Positions 8,106 to 15,768 of a stretch of DNA of 64,000 nt are shown here, piece after piece. Source of the stretch: Labilithrix sp. (GTDB lineage: Bacteria > Myxococcota_A > Polyangia > Polyangiales > Polyangiaceae); the NCBI GenBank assembly GCA_019637155.1, contig JAHBWE010000013.1:1-64000 (forward strand). The letters run 5' to 3'. Positions within the stretch are counted from its first letter, which is position 1. The number at the start of each line of letters is the position of its first letter. The notes under the pieces were generated by a model. The model was not told the origin of the DNA, did no database searches, and worked only from the letters and a program-made list of their open reading frames with translations. The position numbers were made by a program, and so were the translations under genes.

Positions 8106-8651
8106 ATGATGCTAGCGCGGACGGTTTCGGTGATTTTGACCATGACGCTCGTCGCCTGCGCGGCGGCGGAGGAAGAGCCGGAGGTGGCGGCGACGGGGGA
8201 GGACGCGCTCGTGGGTGGGTGCGGGCCCGATCGGCTCATCGCGAACGCGCCGCCGAACAAGCGGCCGATCCTCGAGCGCGCGGCGAAGTGGCTGCGCGAG
8301 GGGACGAAGTACAGCCAGACGACGTGGAAGGACGGACACCGCACCGACTGCTCCGGCTACGTGTCGATGGCGTGGGGGCGCTCCGACTTCACGACCGCGC
8401 AGATCCCGCCGCGCAATCCGAATTCGAGCATCGCGCGCGTGATCGAGTGGGACGAGCTCGAGGTCGGCGACGCGATCGCGCGCGGCGACTCGTACATCAG
8501 CGATTCGCCCGGGCACGTGATGCTCTACGCGGGCACCGACTACGCCGGCTTCTCCTGCTTCTGGGAGCTCACCGATCCCGGCGACACGCGCGTCTCGAGC
8601 GTCATCAAGGCGTCGCTCACCGGCAAGTACGTCGCGATCCGGCAGCGCTGA
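8106..8651 (+). CDS. NlpC/P60-like lipoprotein
   Basis: 181 residues. The start is one of two adjacent ATGs (8106 or 8109). The hydrophobic leader ends in TLVAC, giving lipidated Cys18. The motif TDCSGYVSMAWG (80-91) supplies a catalytic-type Cys82, and SPGHVMLYAG (134-143) supplies His137, as in NlpC/P60 and CHAP cysteine peptidases and amidases that cut peptidoglycan stem peptides. A mature domain of about 140 residues fits one such catalytic domain with no extra cell-wall-binding module. It probably acts in the periplasm on cell-wall peptides or related amides. A TACGAT element overlaps the first ATG. The extended frame upstream of 8106 lacks coding character. Confidence 0.82.
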   Translation: MMLARTVSVILTMTLVACAAAEEEPEVAATGEDALVGGCGPDRLIANAPPNKRPILERAAKWLREGTKYSQTTWKDGHRTDCSGYVSMAWGRSDFTTAQIPPRNPNSSIARVIEWDELEVGDAIARGDSYISDSPGHVMLYAGTDYAGFSCFWELTDPGDTRVSSVIKASLTGKYVAIRQR

Positions 8652-8654
8652 CGC

Positions 8655-8660
8655 TAACCT
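8655..8660 (+). promoter_or_regulatory. -10-like element of the ASCH / ABC-F operon
   Basis: TAACCT, preceded by GC, 8 nt before the TTG start at 8669. No Shine-Dalgarno sequence lies between them. It begins four bases after the previous stop codon. Confidence 0.4.
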
Positions 8661-8668
8661 CGCGGCGC

Positions 8669-9268
8669 TTGCTGCTCTTCACGAAGCGCTTTCACGCCGG
8701 TCTCGTCGACGGGAGCGTCACGGTCACGTTTCGCCGCTGGGACAAGCCGCACGTGAAGGTCGGCGGGCGCTACCGCTGCCATCCGATCGGCGTGCTCGAG
8801 GTCGAGGCGATCGAGCAGGTGAAGGTGCGGGCGATCGCCGCCGACGACGCGCGGCGCGCCGGGTTCGCGACGCGCGCGGAGCTCCTCGCGTTCATGGCGG
8901 CGGCGCCCAAGCGTGAAGAGGCGAAGCTCACGCCCGCGACGCTCGTCTACAAGGTCACGCTCCGTCACGGCGGCGACGGGGACCGCGTCGAGATCGCGCT
9001 CGACGACGCGCTCACGGCGGAGGACGTGACGGCGCTCCGCGGCAAGCTCGCGAAGATGGACGCGAAGGGCCCGTGGACGAAGGCGACCCTCGCGCTCATC
9101 GCGAAGCACCCGCGCGTCGCGGCGTCGAAGCTCGCGGCGATGGCGGGGCGCGAGACGGCGCCGTTCAAGGTCGACGTGCGTCGCCTCAAGAAGCTCGGGC
9201 TCACGCAGAGCTTCGAGGTCGGCTACGAGATCTCGCCGCGCGGCAGGGCGTTCCTCGGATGGCGCTGA
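8669..9268 (+). CDS. ASCH-like RNA-binding domain fused to a winged helix
   Basis: 199 residues. The N-terminal ~100 residues (LLFTKRFHAGLVDGSVTVTF, then RRWDKPHVKVGGRYR) resemble the ASCH/PUA-like beta-barrel, a fold that binds RNA in translation-related or coactivator proteins. The C-terminal ~65 residues (KATLALIAKHPRVAASKLA up to YEISPRGRAFL) look like a winged helix. The frame is open further upstream, but that part lies within the lipoprotein gene; the TTG at 8669 gives the natural N-terminus. It overlaps the next gene by 10 bp and is co-transcribed with an ABC-F ATPase, which also suggests a ribosome-related job. The ASCH call rests on pattern only. Confidence 0.7.
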   Translation: MLLFTKRFHAGLVDGSVTVTFRRWDKPHVKVGGRYRCHPIGVLEVEAIEQVKVRAIAADDARRAGFATRAELLAFMAAAPKREEAKLTPATLVYKVTLRHGGDGDRVEIALDDALTAEDVTALRGKLAKMDAKGPWTKATLALIAKHPRVAASKLAAMAGRETAPFKVDVRRLKKLGLTQSFEVGYEISPRGRAFLGWR

Positions 9269-9618
9269 AGATCCACGAGACGACGGAGGACGACGGCTCG
9301 CTCGCGCCGATCGCGCTCGAGCAGGATGACGACGCGCTCGTGCTCGTGAAGGGAGGGAAGCGCCTCGCGCTCCCGAACGGCGCGCTCGCGGCGGTGATGC
9401 GGCGGCTCGGGCGCGAGCTCGACCCGGGCGCGCGCGTCTTCGAGGTCGCGCGGCTCGAGACGAACGAGGGCGTGCTCCGTCACGTCCGGCACCTCGACGC
9501 CTTCGACGTCATCGCGCGCGACTGGCTCGTGCTCGGCGATCGCTGCGCGCTCGCGACGACGGCCGCGGGCGCGCTCGAGCACCTCGCGCGTGCTAACGTG
9601 TCGCGAAACGAGCCATGA
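9259..9618 (+). CDS. Small protein between ASCH-like and ABC-F genes
   Basis: 119 residues, no signal peptide or membrane span, no family recognised. The sequence alternates beta-type segments (DDDALVLVKGGKRLALPNG) with a short helix (LAAVMRRLGREL) and ends in a helical ALEHLARANVSRNEP. Start ATG 9259 lies inside the end of the ASCH-like gene (10-bp overlap), and its TGA overlaps the ABC-F start (ATGA). This double coupling makes it very likely a real gene whose product works with its neighbours, but the function is unknown. Confidence 0.75.
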   Translation: MALKIHETTEDDGSLAPIALEQDDDALVLVKGGKRLALPNGALAAVMRRLGRELDPGARVFEVARLETNEGVLRHVRHLDAFDVIARDWLVLGDRCALATTAAGALEHLARANVSRNEP

Positions 9619-11531
9619 TCGGCGTGAACCAGCTCGCGAAGGCCTATGGCGCGCGAACGCTCTTCGAGGACGTGACGCTCAAGCTCGTGACCGGGTCGCG
9701 CTACGGGCTCGTCGGCGCGAACGGCTCCGGCAAGACGACGTTCCTCGAGATCGTCGCCGGCGACGAGGAGGCCTCGGAGGGGAGCGTCGCGATCGACAAG
9801 GGCGCGCGCGTCGGCGTCCTCCGGCAGGACCGCTTCATGAACGACGAGGAGCCGATCCTCGACGTCGCGATGGCGGGCGACGAGCTCGTGACGAAGGCGC
9901 TCGCGGACCTGAAGCGCGAGGGCGATCCCGAGCGGCTCGTCGAGCTCGAGGACCTCGTCCGCGCGCACGACGGCTACACGCTCGAGGCGCGCGCGAGCGC
10001 GATCCTGGAGGGCCTCGGCATCCCCACCGCGCAGCACCGGCTCCCGCTCCGCACGCTCTCGGGCGGGTTCAAGCTCCGCGTGCTCCTCGCGCAGGTGCTC
10101 CTCGGCGGTCCCGACGTCCTCCTCCTCGACGAGCCGACGAACCACCTCGACATCCTGTCGATCCGGTGGCTCGAGAAGTTCCTCACCGCGTACAAGGGCT
10201 GCGCCGTCGTCATCAGCCACGACCAGCGGTTCCTCGACAACGTCGCGACCGACATCCTCGACGTCGACTACGGCACGATCACGCTCTACCCCGGGAACTA
10301 CTCCGCCTTCTCGCGCGACAAGGTCGCGATCCGCGAGCGCAAGGAGGCGGACCTCGAGCGGAAGAAGGAGACCATCGCGGAGAAGCGGGCGTGGGTCGAG
10401 CGCTTCGGCGCGAAGGCGACGAAGGCGACGCAGGCGCAGAGCCGTGTGAAGCAGATCGAGAAGCTCGAGGAGTCGCTCGAGGACCTCGCCTCGAGCTCGC
10501 GCCGCGCGCCCAAGTTCCACTTCGAGTCGGAGCGCAAGAGCGGGCGCGACGTCCTCGAGATCGCGCACGTGTCGAAGGCGTACGGCGAGAAGAAGGTGCT
10601 CGTCGACGTCTCCGTCGTCGTCCGCCGCGGCGAGCGCGTCGCGATCATCGGCCCGAACGGCCTCGGCAAGTCGACGCTCCTCAAGATCGCCACCGGCAAG
10701 CTCGACGCCGACGCGGGCGCGGTGAAGTGGGGGCACGAGACGCGGGTCGGGTACTTCGCGCAGGACCACCACGAGGCGCTGACGAACCCCGATCAGACGC
10801 CGATCGACTTCGTCTGGGACGCGGTGCCGAAGGCGGAGACCGCGTTCGTGCGCGGCGCGCTCGGCCGCGTCATGTTCTCGGGCGACGACGTGAAGAAGAA
10901 GGTCGGCGCGCTCTCCGGCGGTGAGGCCGCGCGGCTCGTGTTCTGCCGCATCATGGTGGAGAGGCCGAACGTGCTCGTGCTCGACGAGCCGACGAACCAC
11001 CTCGACCTCGAGGCGATCGAAGGCCTCTCGGAGGCGCTGAAGCAGTTCGAGGACGGCACGATCGTGTTCGTCTCCCACGACCGCGCGTTCGTCTCCGCGC
11101 TCGCGACCCGCATCCTCGAGGTCACACCGAGCGGCTTCCGCGATTTCCCCGGTACCTACGAAGAATACCTCGCGCGCTGCGGCGACGATCACCTCGACGC
11201 CGACGCGGTGGTCCTGCGCGCCAAGCGCGACGCCGCGCCGAAGGAGGAGAGCGCGAACCAGAAGAGCTGGGAGGAGCAGAAGAAGATCGCGAACCGCAAG
11301 AAGCAGCTCCCCGCCAAGCGCGACGCCGCTCTCGCCGCGATCGAGGCCGCCGAGGCCCGCAAGGCCGCGATCCACGCCCGCTGGTGCGAGCCGGGGTACT
11401 ACGAGCAGACACCCGCCGCGGAGATCGCGACGCTCGAAGAGGAGGAGCGCGCGCTCGGCCCGAAGATCGAGCAGCTCTACGCCGAGTGGGAGGCGATCGA
11501 GGCGGAGATCGCGTCGCTGGAGTCGACGTAG
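9615..11531 (+). CDS. ABC-F family ATPase (YbiT/Uup-like)
   Basis: 638 residues with two ABC cassettes on one chain and no membrane domain, the ABC-F layout of ribosome-acting ATPases. Walker A motifs are GANGSGKTT (34-42) and GPNGLGKST (about 346-354); signatures are LSGGF near 153 and LSGGE near 433; both Walker B motifs read LDEPTNHLD, the family hallmark. The inter-cassette linker (about 235-300) is charged and helical. The segment LATRILEVTPSGFRDFPGTY resembles YbiT-type proteins, while the ~100-residue charged coiled-coil tail is more Uup-like. Expected role: resolving stalled or misfolded ribosome states or, less likely, antibiotic resistance. Coupled to the previous gene through ATGA; a TAACGT element lies 15 nt upstream. 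Confidence 0.92.
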   Translation: MIGVNQLAKAYGARTLFEDVTLKLVTGSRYGLVGANGSGKTTFLEIVAGDEEASEGSVAIDKGARVGVLRQDRFMNDEEPILDVAMAGDELVTKALADLKREGDPERLVELEDLVRAHDGYTLEARASAILEGLGIPTAQHRLPLRTLSGGFKLRVLLAQVLLGGPDVLLLDEPTNHLDILSIRWLEKFLTAYKGCAVVISHDQRFLDNVATDILDVDYGTITLYPGNYSAFSRDKVAIRERKEADLERKKETIAEKRAWVERFGAKATKATQAQSRVKQIEKLEESLEDLASSSRRAPKFHFESERKSGRDVLEIAHVSKAYGEKKVLVDVSVVVRRGERVAIIGPNGLGKSTLLKIATGKLDADAGAVKWGHETRVGYFAQDHHEALTNPDQTPIDFVWDAVPKAETAFVRGALGRVMFSGDDVKKKVGALSGGEAARLVFCRIMVERPNVLVLDEPTNHLDLEAIEGLSEALKQFEDGTIVFVSHDRAFVSALATRILEVTPSGFRDFPGTYEEYLARCGDDHLDADAVVLRAKRDAAPKEESANQKSWEEQKKIANRKKQLPAKRDAALAAIEAAEARKAAIHARWCEPGYYEQTPAAEIATLEEEERALGPKIEQLYAEWEAIEAEIASLEST

Positions 11532-11590
11532 GAGATCGTACGTGCCGCGCGCAGGGCGAGAACGGTGGACGCGTGAGCAGGTGCCGGCGC

Positions 11591-11596
11591 TAAGAT
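11591..11596 (+). promoter_or_regulatory. -10-like element of the kinase gene
   Basis: GC-TAAGAT, 6 nt before the GTG start at 11603. With a normal 6-7 nt spacing from -10 to transcription start, the mRNA would begin at the start codon itself. Confidence 0.45.
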
Positions 11597-11602
11597 CCCC
11601 AC

Positions 11603-13435
11603 GTGGCTGAGTCGTTGAAGAGGGCGGTGCCACCGAAGGCGCCGCGGCCTGCTGCGGGTGCGCCCGCGCGGGTGGTCGTCGACGAGCCGCCGACGACGCC
11701 TGCGGCGCCGCCCTCGTTCCGCGCTCACTCGCGACCTCCACCGGGAGTCTCGCAATCGCAGTCGCGGCCGCCGACGCCGTTGCCCGCGGCGGGACAGACC
11801 GCGGCGACCGACATCATCGCGGGGAAGGGCGCGGCGCCGAAGGAGAACCCGAGCGAGACCACGCCGCCGTCGTCGGTGCACGCGGTGCCGACGGCGGGCG
11901 ATCGCGTCGGCAGCTACATCGTCGACAAGCTGATCGGCTCCGGCGGCATGGGCGTCGTCGTCGCCGCGAAGCACGCGCAGACCGGCGACGCGGTCGCGAT
12001 CAAGCTCCTGCGGCCGAAGGCGGCCGGCGACAAGATCCACGCCGAGCGGTTCGCGCGCGAGGCCCGCGCGATCGCGAAGATCACGAGCGACCACGTCGTG
12101 AAGGTGCTCGACGCCGGCACCCTCGACAGCGCCGCGCCGTTCATCGTGATGGAGTACCTCGTCGGCCGCGACCTCTCGCAGATGATCCGCGAGGACGGTC
12201 CGCTCCGGCTCCGCGACGCGGCCGACGTCATGCTGCAGGTCTGCGACGCGGTCGCGAGCGCGCACGCGGTCGGCGTCATCCATCGCGACCTGAAGCCCTC
12301 GAACTTCTTCGTCACGACGCGACCGGACGGGCGCCCGCACGTGAAGGTGCTCGACTTCGGCATCGCGAAGGCGATCGGCACCGACGGCGTCGTCGATCCG
12401 AACCTCACCGAGACGCAGGCGGTGTTCGGGTCGCCGACGTACATGTCCCCGGAGCAGATCCGGAGCGCGAAGCACGTCGATCATCGCAGCGACATCTGGT
12501 CTCTCGGCGTCGGGCTCTACGAGGTCACGACCGGCCGCCTGCCGTTCGCGGCCGACAACGTGGCCGGCCTCCTCGCGTCGATCGTCGCCGACCCGCCGTA
12601 CTACCCGCGCGGCTTCGTCCCCGACATGCCGCCCGTGTTCGAGGAGCTCGTCCTCGCGTGCCTCCACAAGGACGCGAAGCAGCGCGTGCAGACGTGCGGC
12701 GACCTCGGGCTCGCGCTCGCGCCGTTCGCGACGCCGGGGCCGGACACCGAGCGCCTCGTCCGCTCGATCACGACGCTCTCGCCGCCGACGCATCAGCCGT
12801 TCCCCGGCGAGACGGGGCCGCGGCTGCCTTCGCCGTCGAACCCGCTCTTCGGCAACCACGCGCAGATCACGGGGCCGCCGGTCGGGGCGTCGTCGTCGCC
12901 GAACGTCCACTCGAACCCGCACCTCGGCATGCCGTCGGCGCCGAGCTGGCCGGGAATGCAGGCCGCGCCGGAGGACCAGCGCACGTCCGGCGTCGTGTTC
13001 GGCTCGACCGGGAGCGATCTCCACGCGCTGCCGAAGCCGATCGGGAAGAAGGTCGGCACCACGATCGGCATCCTCCTCGCGGTGCTCGTCGTCGCGATCG
13101 GCGTGGGCGGCGCCGTGTACTACAAGAAGCCGGCCGTGTTCGGCGCCGCCGACACGCCCGCGGCGACGTCGCAGGACACGCCGGTCGCGGTCGCTCCGGC
13201 GGTGACGTCGGCCGCGATCGCGGAGGCGCCGCCGGCGGTGACGCCGCCGGAGGTGACGCCGCCGCCCGCGCCTGCGCCCGCGCCGCCGCCGTCGGTGGAG
13301 ACGAGCGCGAAGCCGTCCGCCGCGACGACGAGCGGGAAGCGCGGTCCCCGGCACCCGACCGGCCCCGCGTCGAAGCCGGCCGGCCCCGCGTCGAAGCCCG
13401 ACAAGCCGGTCGATCCGCTGAACGACCGCTTCTAG
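11603..13435 (+). CDS. Hanks-type Ser/Thr protein kinase, membrane-anchored
   Basis: 610 residues from GTG 11603. A ~100-residue Pro/Ala-rich N-terminus precedes the kinase domain (about 103-375): glycine loop GSGGMG (112-117), VAIKLL lysine, HRDLKPSN (227-234), DFGIAKA near 250 and activation-loop end SPTYMSPEQI. All catalytic residues are intact. A linker rich in Pro/Ser follows, then a transmembrane helix at about 482-504 and a periplasmic Ala/Pro/Thr-rich tail with repeated GPASKP. It should phosphorylate cytoplasmic targets in response to an unknown signal. The next gene, 27 bp on, is a TPR membrane protein, the same pairing as at 36.2-38.6 kb. Confidence 0.93.
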   Translation: MAESLKRAVPPKAPRPAAGAPARVVVDEPPTTPAAPPSFRAHSRPPPGVSQSQSRPPTPLPAAGQTAATDIIAGKGAAPKENPSETTPPSSVHAVPTAGDRVGSYIVDKLIGSGGMGVVVAAKHAQTGDAVAIKLLRPKAAGDKIHAERFAREARAIAKITSDHVVKVLDAGTLDSAAPFIVMEYLVGRDLSQMIREDGPLRLRDAADVMLQVCDAVASAHAVGVIHRDLKPSNFFVTTRPDGRPHVKVLDFGIAKAIGTDGVVDPNLTETQAVFGSPTYMSPEQIRSAKHVDHRSDIWSLGVGLYEVTTGRLPFAADNVAGLLASIVADPPYYPRGFVPDMPPVFEELVLACLHKDAKQRVQTCGDLGLALAPFATPGPDTERLVRSITTLSPPTHQPFPGETGPRLPSPSNPLFGNHAQITGPPVGASSSPNVHSNPHLGMPSAPSWPGMQAAPEDQRTSGVVFGSTGSDLHALPKPIGKKVGTTIGILLAVLVVAIGVGGAVYYKKPAVFGAADTPAATSQDTPVAVAPAVTSAAIAEAPPAVTPPEVTPPPAPAPAPPPSVETSAKPSAATTSGKRGPRHPTGPASKPAGPASKPDKPVDPLNDRF

Positions 13436-13449
13436 CGGGCGAAGCCTGG

Positions 13450-13455
13450 TAGCAT
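13450..13455 (+). promoter_or_regulatory. -10-like element of the TPR-protein gene
   Basis: GG-TAGCAT, 7 nt before the GTG start at 13463 and 14 bp after the kinase stop. It implies that the TPR gene has its own leaderless promoter although it follows the kinase closely. Confidence 0.4.
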
Positions 13456-13462
13456 CCCGGCC

Positions 13463-14461
13463 GTGCTGCGCGCGCGTGTCTGCGCCCTGTCGATCGTCGC
13501 CGTCGCGCTCTGCGCGTCCGGGGTCGCGCGCGCCGACAAGATGACCGACGCGGAGGAGCTCTTCCGCCGCGCGAAGCAGCTGATGACGGAGAAGAAGGAC
13601 AAGGAGGCGTGCCCGCTCCTCGAGGAGAGCCAGAAGCTCGACCCGCAGATGGGCACGCTCCTCAACCTCGCGACCTGCCACGAGAACATCGGCCGCGTCG
13701 CGTCGGCGTGGGGCGAGTACCGCGCGGTCGAGCAGATGGCGAAGGTCGCCGGGCGCGAGGAGCGCATCAAATACGCGCGCGATCGGGCGGCGAAGCTCGA
13801 GCCGCGGCTGCCGCGCCTCAAAATCGTGCTCCTCGCCGAAAACAAGGTTGACGGCATCGTCGTGAAAGTCGACGGAGAGGTGAAAGCCGAGTCGCTCTGG
13901 AGCGGCGTCGCGGTCGATCCCGGGACGAGCACGATCGAGACGAGCGCGCCGGGGAAGACGACGCAGACGGCGCAGGTGAAGATCGAGGGCGAGGGGTCGA
14001 CGACGACGTTCACCGTCCCGAAGCTCGAGGACGCGCCGGTGACGCCGCCGGAGACGGGCGTCGATCCGGCGGCGGCGGAGAAGGCGCAGCGCGAGCGCGA
14101 GGCGACGTTCGCGGCGAACAAGTCGCGCCGGACCAAGGGCTTCATCATCGGCGGCGCGGGCGTCGCGATCGCGGCGGCCGGCGGCGTCTTCGGCGTGCTC
14201 GCGATCTCGAAGGACAGCGACGCGCTCGCGGCCTGCCCGTCGCCCTGCGCGCAGGGCAGCGACGCGGCGCGGGCCGCCGACGAGGCGACCAACCGCGCGC
14301 TCCTCTTCGCGAACGTCGCCAACGTCGCGATCCCGGTCGGCCTCGTCGTCGCGCTCCTCGGCGGGTACATCGCGCTCACCTCCGGCCCCACGAGCGAGCC
14401 GGCGAAGACCGCAACCATCGCTCCGCTTCCGGGCGGCGCCGCGCTAGGCTTGAAATGGTGA
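13463..14461 (+). CDS. TPR-containing membrane protein paired with the kinase
   Basis: 332 residues from GTG 13463. A signal peptide (ends GVARADK) is followed by a TPR-like helical region (about 27-110: EELFRRAKQLMTEKKDKEAC, TLLNLATCHENIGRVASAW), a beta-rich PEGA-like domain (about 115-195), a charged linker, and two hydrophobic segments near 223-245 and 281-307. The same plan (signal, TPR, beta domain, two membrane segments, with a Cys pair between them) occurs at 37665-38579, also just behind a kinase gene. It is probably anchored at the inner membrane with its TPR part in the periplasm, perhaps sensing a ligand for the kinase. Function inferred from pairing only. The stop overlaps the next start by 7 bp. 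Confidence 0.8.
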   Translation: MLRARVCALSIVAVALCASGVARADKMTDAEELFRRAKQLMTEKKDKEACPLLEESQKLDPQMGTLLNLATCHENIGRVASAWGEYRAVEQMAKVAGREERIKYARDRAAKLEPRLPRLKIVLLAENKVDGIVVKVDGEVKAESLWSGVAVDPGTSTIETSAPGKTTQTAQVKIEGEGSTTTFTVPKLEDAPVTPPETGVDPAAAEKAQREREATFAANKSRRTKGFIIGGAGVAIAAAGGVFGVLAISKDSDALAACPSPCAQGSDAARAADEATNRALLFANVANVAIPVGLVVALLGGYIALTSGPTSEPAKTATIAPLPGGAALGLKW

Positions 14462-15615
14462 ATCGGCGCGTCGCGTTCGGCCTCGGGATCACGGCGCTCG
14501 CGCTCGCCGCGTGCCAGGTCATCGTCGGCATCGAGCAGGTCGAGAAGGTCCCGCAGGGCTCGGTCGGCGAGGACGGCAGCAGCAGCAGCGGGAGCACCAC
14601 CACCTCCTCCGGCAGCTCGGGGATCGACGAGAACGATCCGTGTCAGCACACCGTCGCGCCGAAGGTCGCGGGCGACGACGGCGGCGAGGACCTCGAGCCG
14701 TTCTTCATCGCGGTGCAGAAGCTCAGCCTGGTCAAGCCCGCCCCCAACGGGATCGGCGGGCTCGACCTCGATGACTCGTGCACGTGCGACACCCGGCCCG
14801 GCGGAACGCACGACGCCGGGCCGTCCTGCACCGCGCGGAAGGGCATCGTCTGCGATCCCGACGGCGGGGCCGACAACCAGGGCGCGACCCTCTTCGCGGG
14901 GCTCGAGAGCTCGGTGAAGCTGGTCGACCCGACGTTCTCGCTCGACGACGACCTCAACGAGGACATCGCGAAGGGCGCCCGGACGATCATCCTCCACGTG
15001 CGGAAGTGGAACGGGAAGCCGAACGACGCGAACGTCGAGGTCGCGCTCTTCGTCTCGCAGGGAGCGAAGGGGACGCTCAACTGGGACGGCAACGACGTCT
15101 GGACGCACCCGAAGTCGCTCTCGGAGACGGGCACCTTCAAGTTCCCCGGCTCCGTGAACGGGTATGTCGCGAACAACAGGCTCGTCGTCAAAGGCGCCAA
15201 CAACGTGACGATCCTCTTCGGGCGCGCCGGCCTCGTCTTCAACGAGGCGATCGTCTACGGCGACCTGACGATCGCGGAGGGCTTGCCGCGCTTCGTCGGC
15301 ATCGTCGGCGGGCGCGTGCCCGACGCGGAGCTCCTCGCCGCCGCCGGCCAGATCAACGTCGGCGGCGACGAGTCCGCCTGCGAGAACGCGCTCGTCTTCA
15401 ACACCGTCGTGAAGCCGTCCATCTGCGACGCCGTCGACATCAACAGCGCGAAGAGCGAGGACTTCCAGGGGAAGGCGTGCGACTCGATCTCGTCGAGCAT
15501 CGCGCTGGAAGGCGTGGGCGCGCAGGTCCCGATCTCGGAGCCGTACGACGACCCGAAGCCGCCGGGCCCGTGCTCGCCCGGACAGCCCACCGCGCCCTCG
15601 TACAAATGTGACTGA
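14455..15615 (+). CDS. Secreted lipoprotein of unknown function
   Basis: 386 residues. The leader ends in LALAAC with lipidated Cys20, followed by QVIVGIEQVEK, a lipoprotein start common in Myxococcota. A Ser/Thr/Gly-rich spacer (about 40-60) leads into a mature domain with several cysteines (CTCDTRPGG, SCTARKGIVCDPDGG), beta-rich throughout. No enzyme motif recognised. The ATG at 14455 lies inside the end of the TPR gene, so it is probably translated with it; a TAGGCT hexamer also sits 5 nt upstream. Outer-membrane or surface location is likely. Followed by a 153-bp spacer before the helicase gene. Confidence 0.75.
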   Translation: MVNRRVAFGLGITALALAACQVIVGIEQVEKVPQGSVGEDGSSSSGSTTTSSGSSGIDENDPCQHTVAPKVAGDDGGEDLEPFFIAVQKLSLVKPAPNGIGGLDLDDSCTCDTRPGGTHDAGPSCTARKGIVCDPDGGADNQGATLFAGLESSVKLVDPTFSLDDDLNEDIAKGARTIILHVRKWNGKPNDANVEVALFVSQGAKGTLNWDGNDVWTHPKSLSETGTFKFPGSVNGYVANNRLVVKGANNVTILFGRAGLVFNEAIVYGDLTIAEGLPRFVGIVGGRVPDAELLAAAGQINVGGDESACENALVFNTVVKPSICDAVDINSAKSEDFQGKACDSISSSIALEGVGAQVPISEPYDDPKPPGPCSPGQPTAPSYKCD

Positions 15616-15768
15616 CGAGAGCTGTTGCCCTCTCGGAGCGACGATGCTAATCGGCGCTGAACATCGGTAGAGGACAGGTCCGGTGCGCTCTCGGTCAGCG
15701 AGGCCGCGCGCGCCGCCGAGCCGTCCCGCCCGCCGAGAAAGGCGCGCCTTCGTGGCGCGACCCGCGCA

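Noticed and set aside
4334..8344. Very long minus-strand frame upstream of the ATPase
   Set aside because: It is the antisense of DUF4132 and NlpC-like genes, dominated by Arg and Pro from high-GC codons, without known domains.
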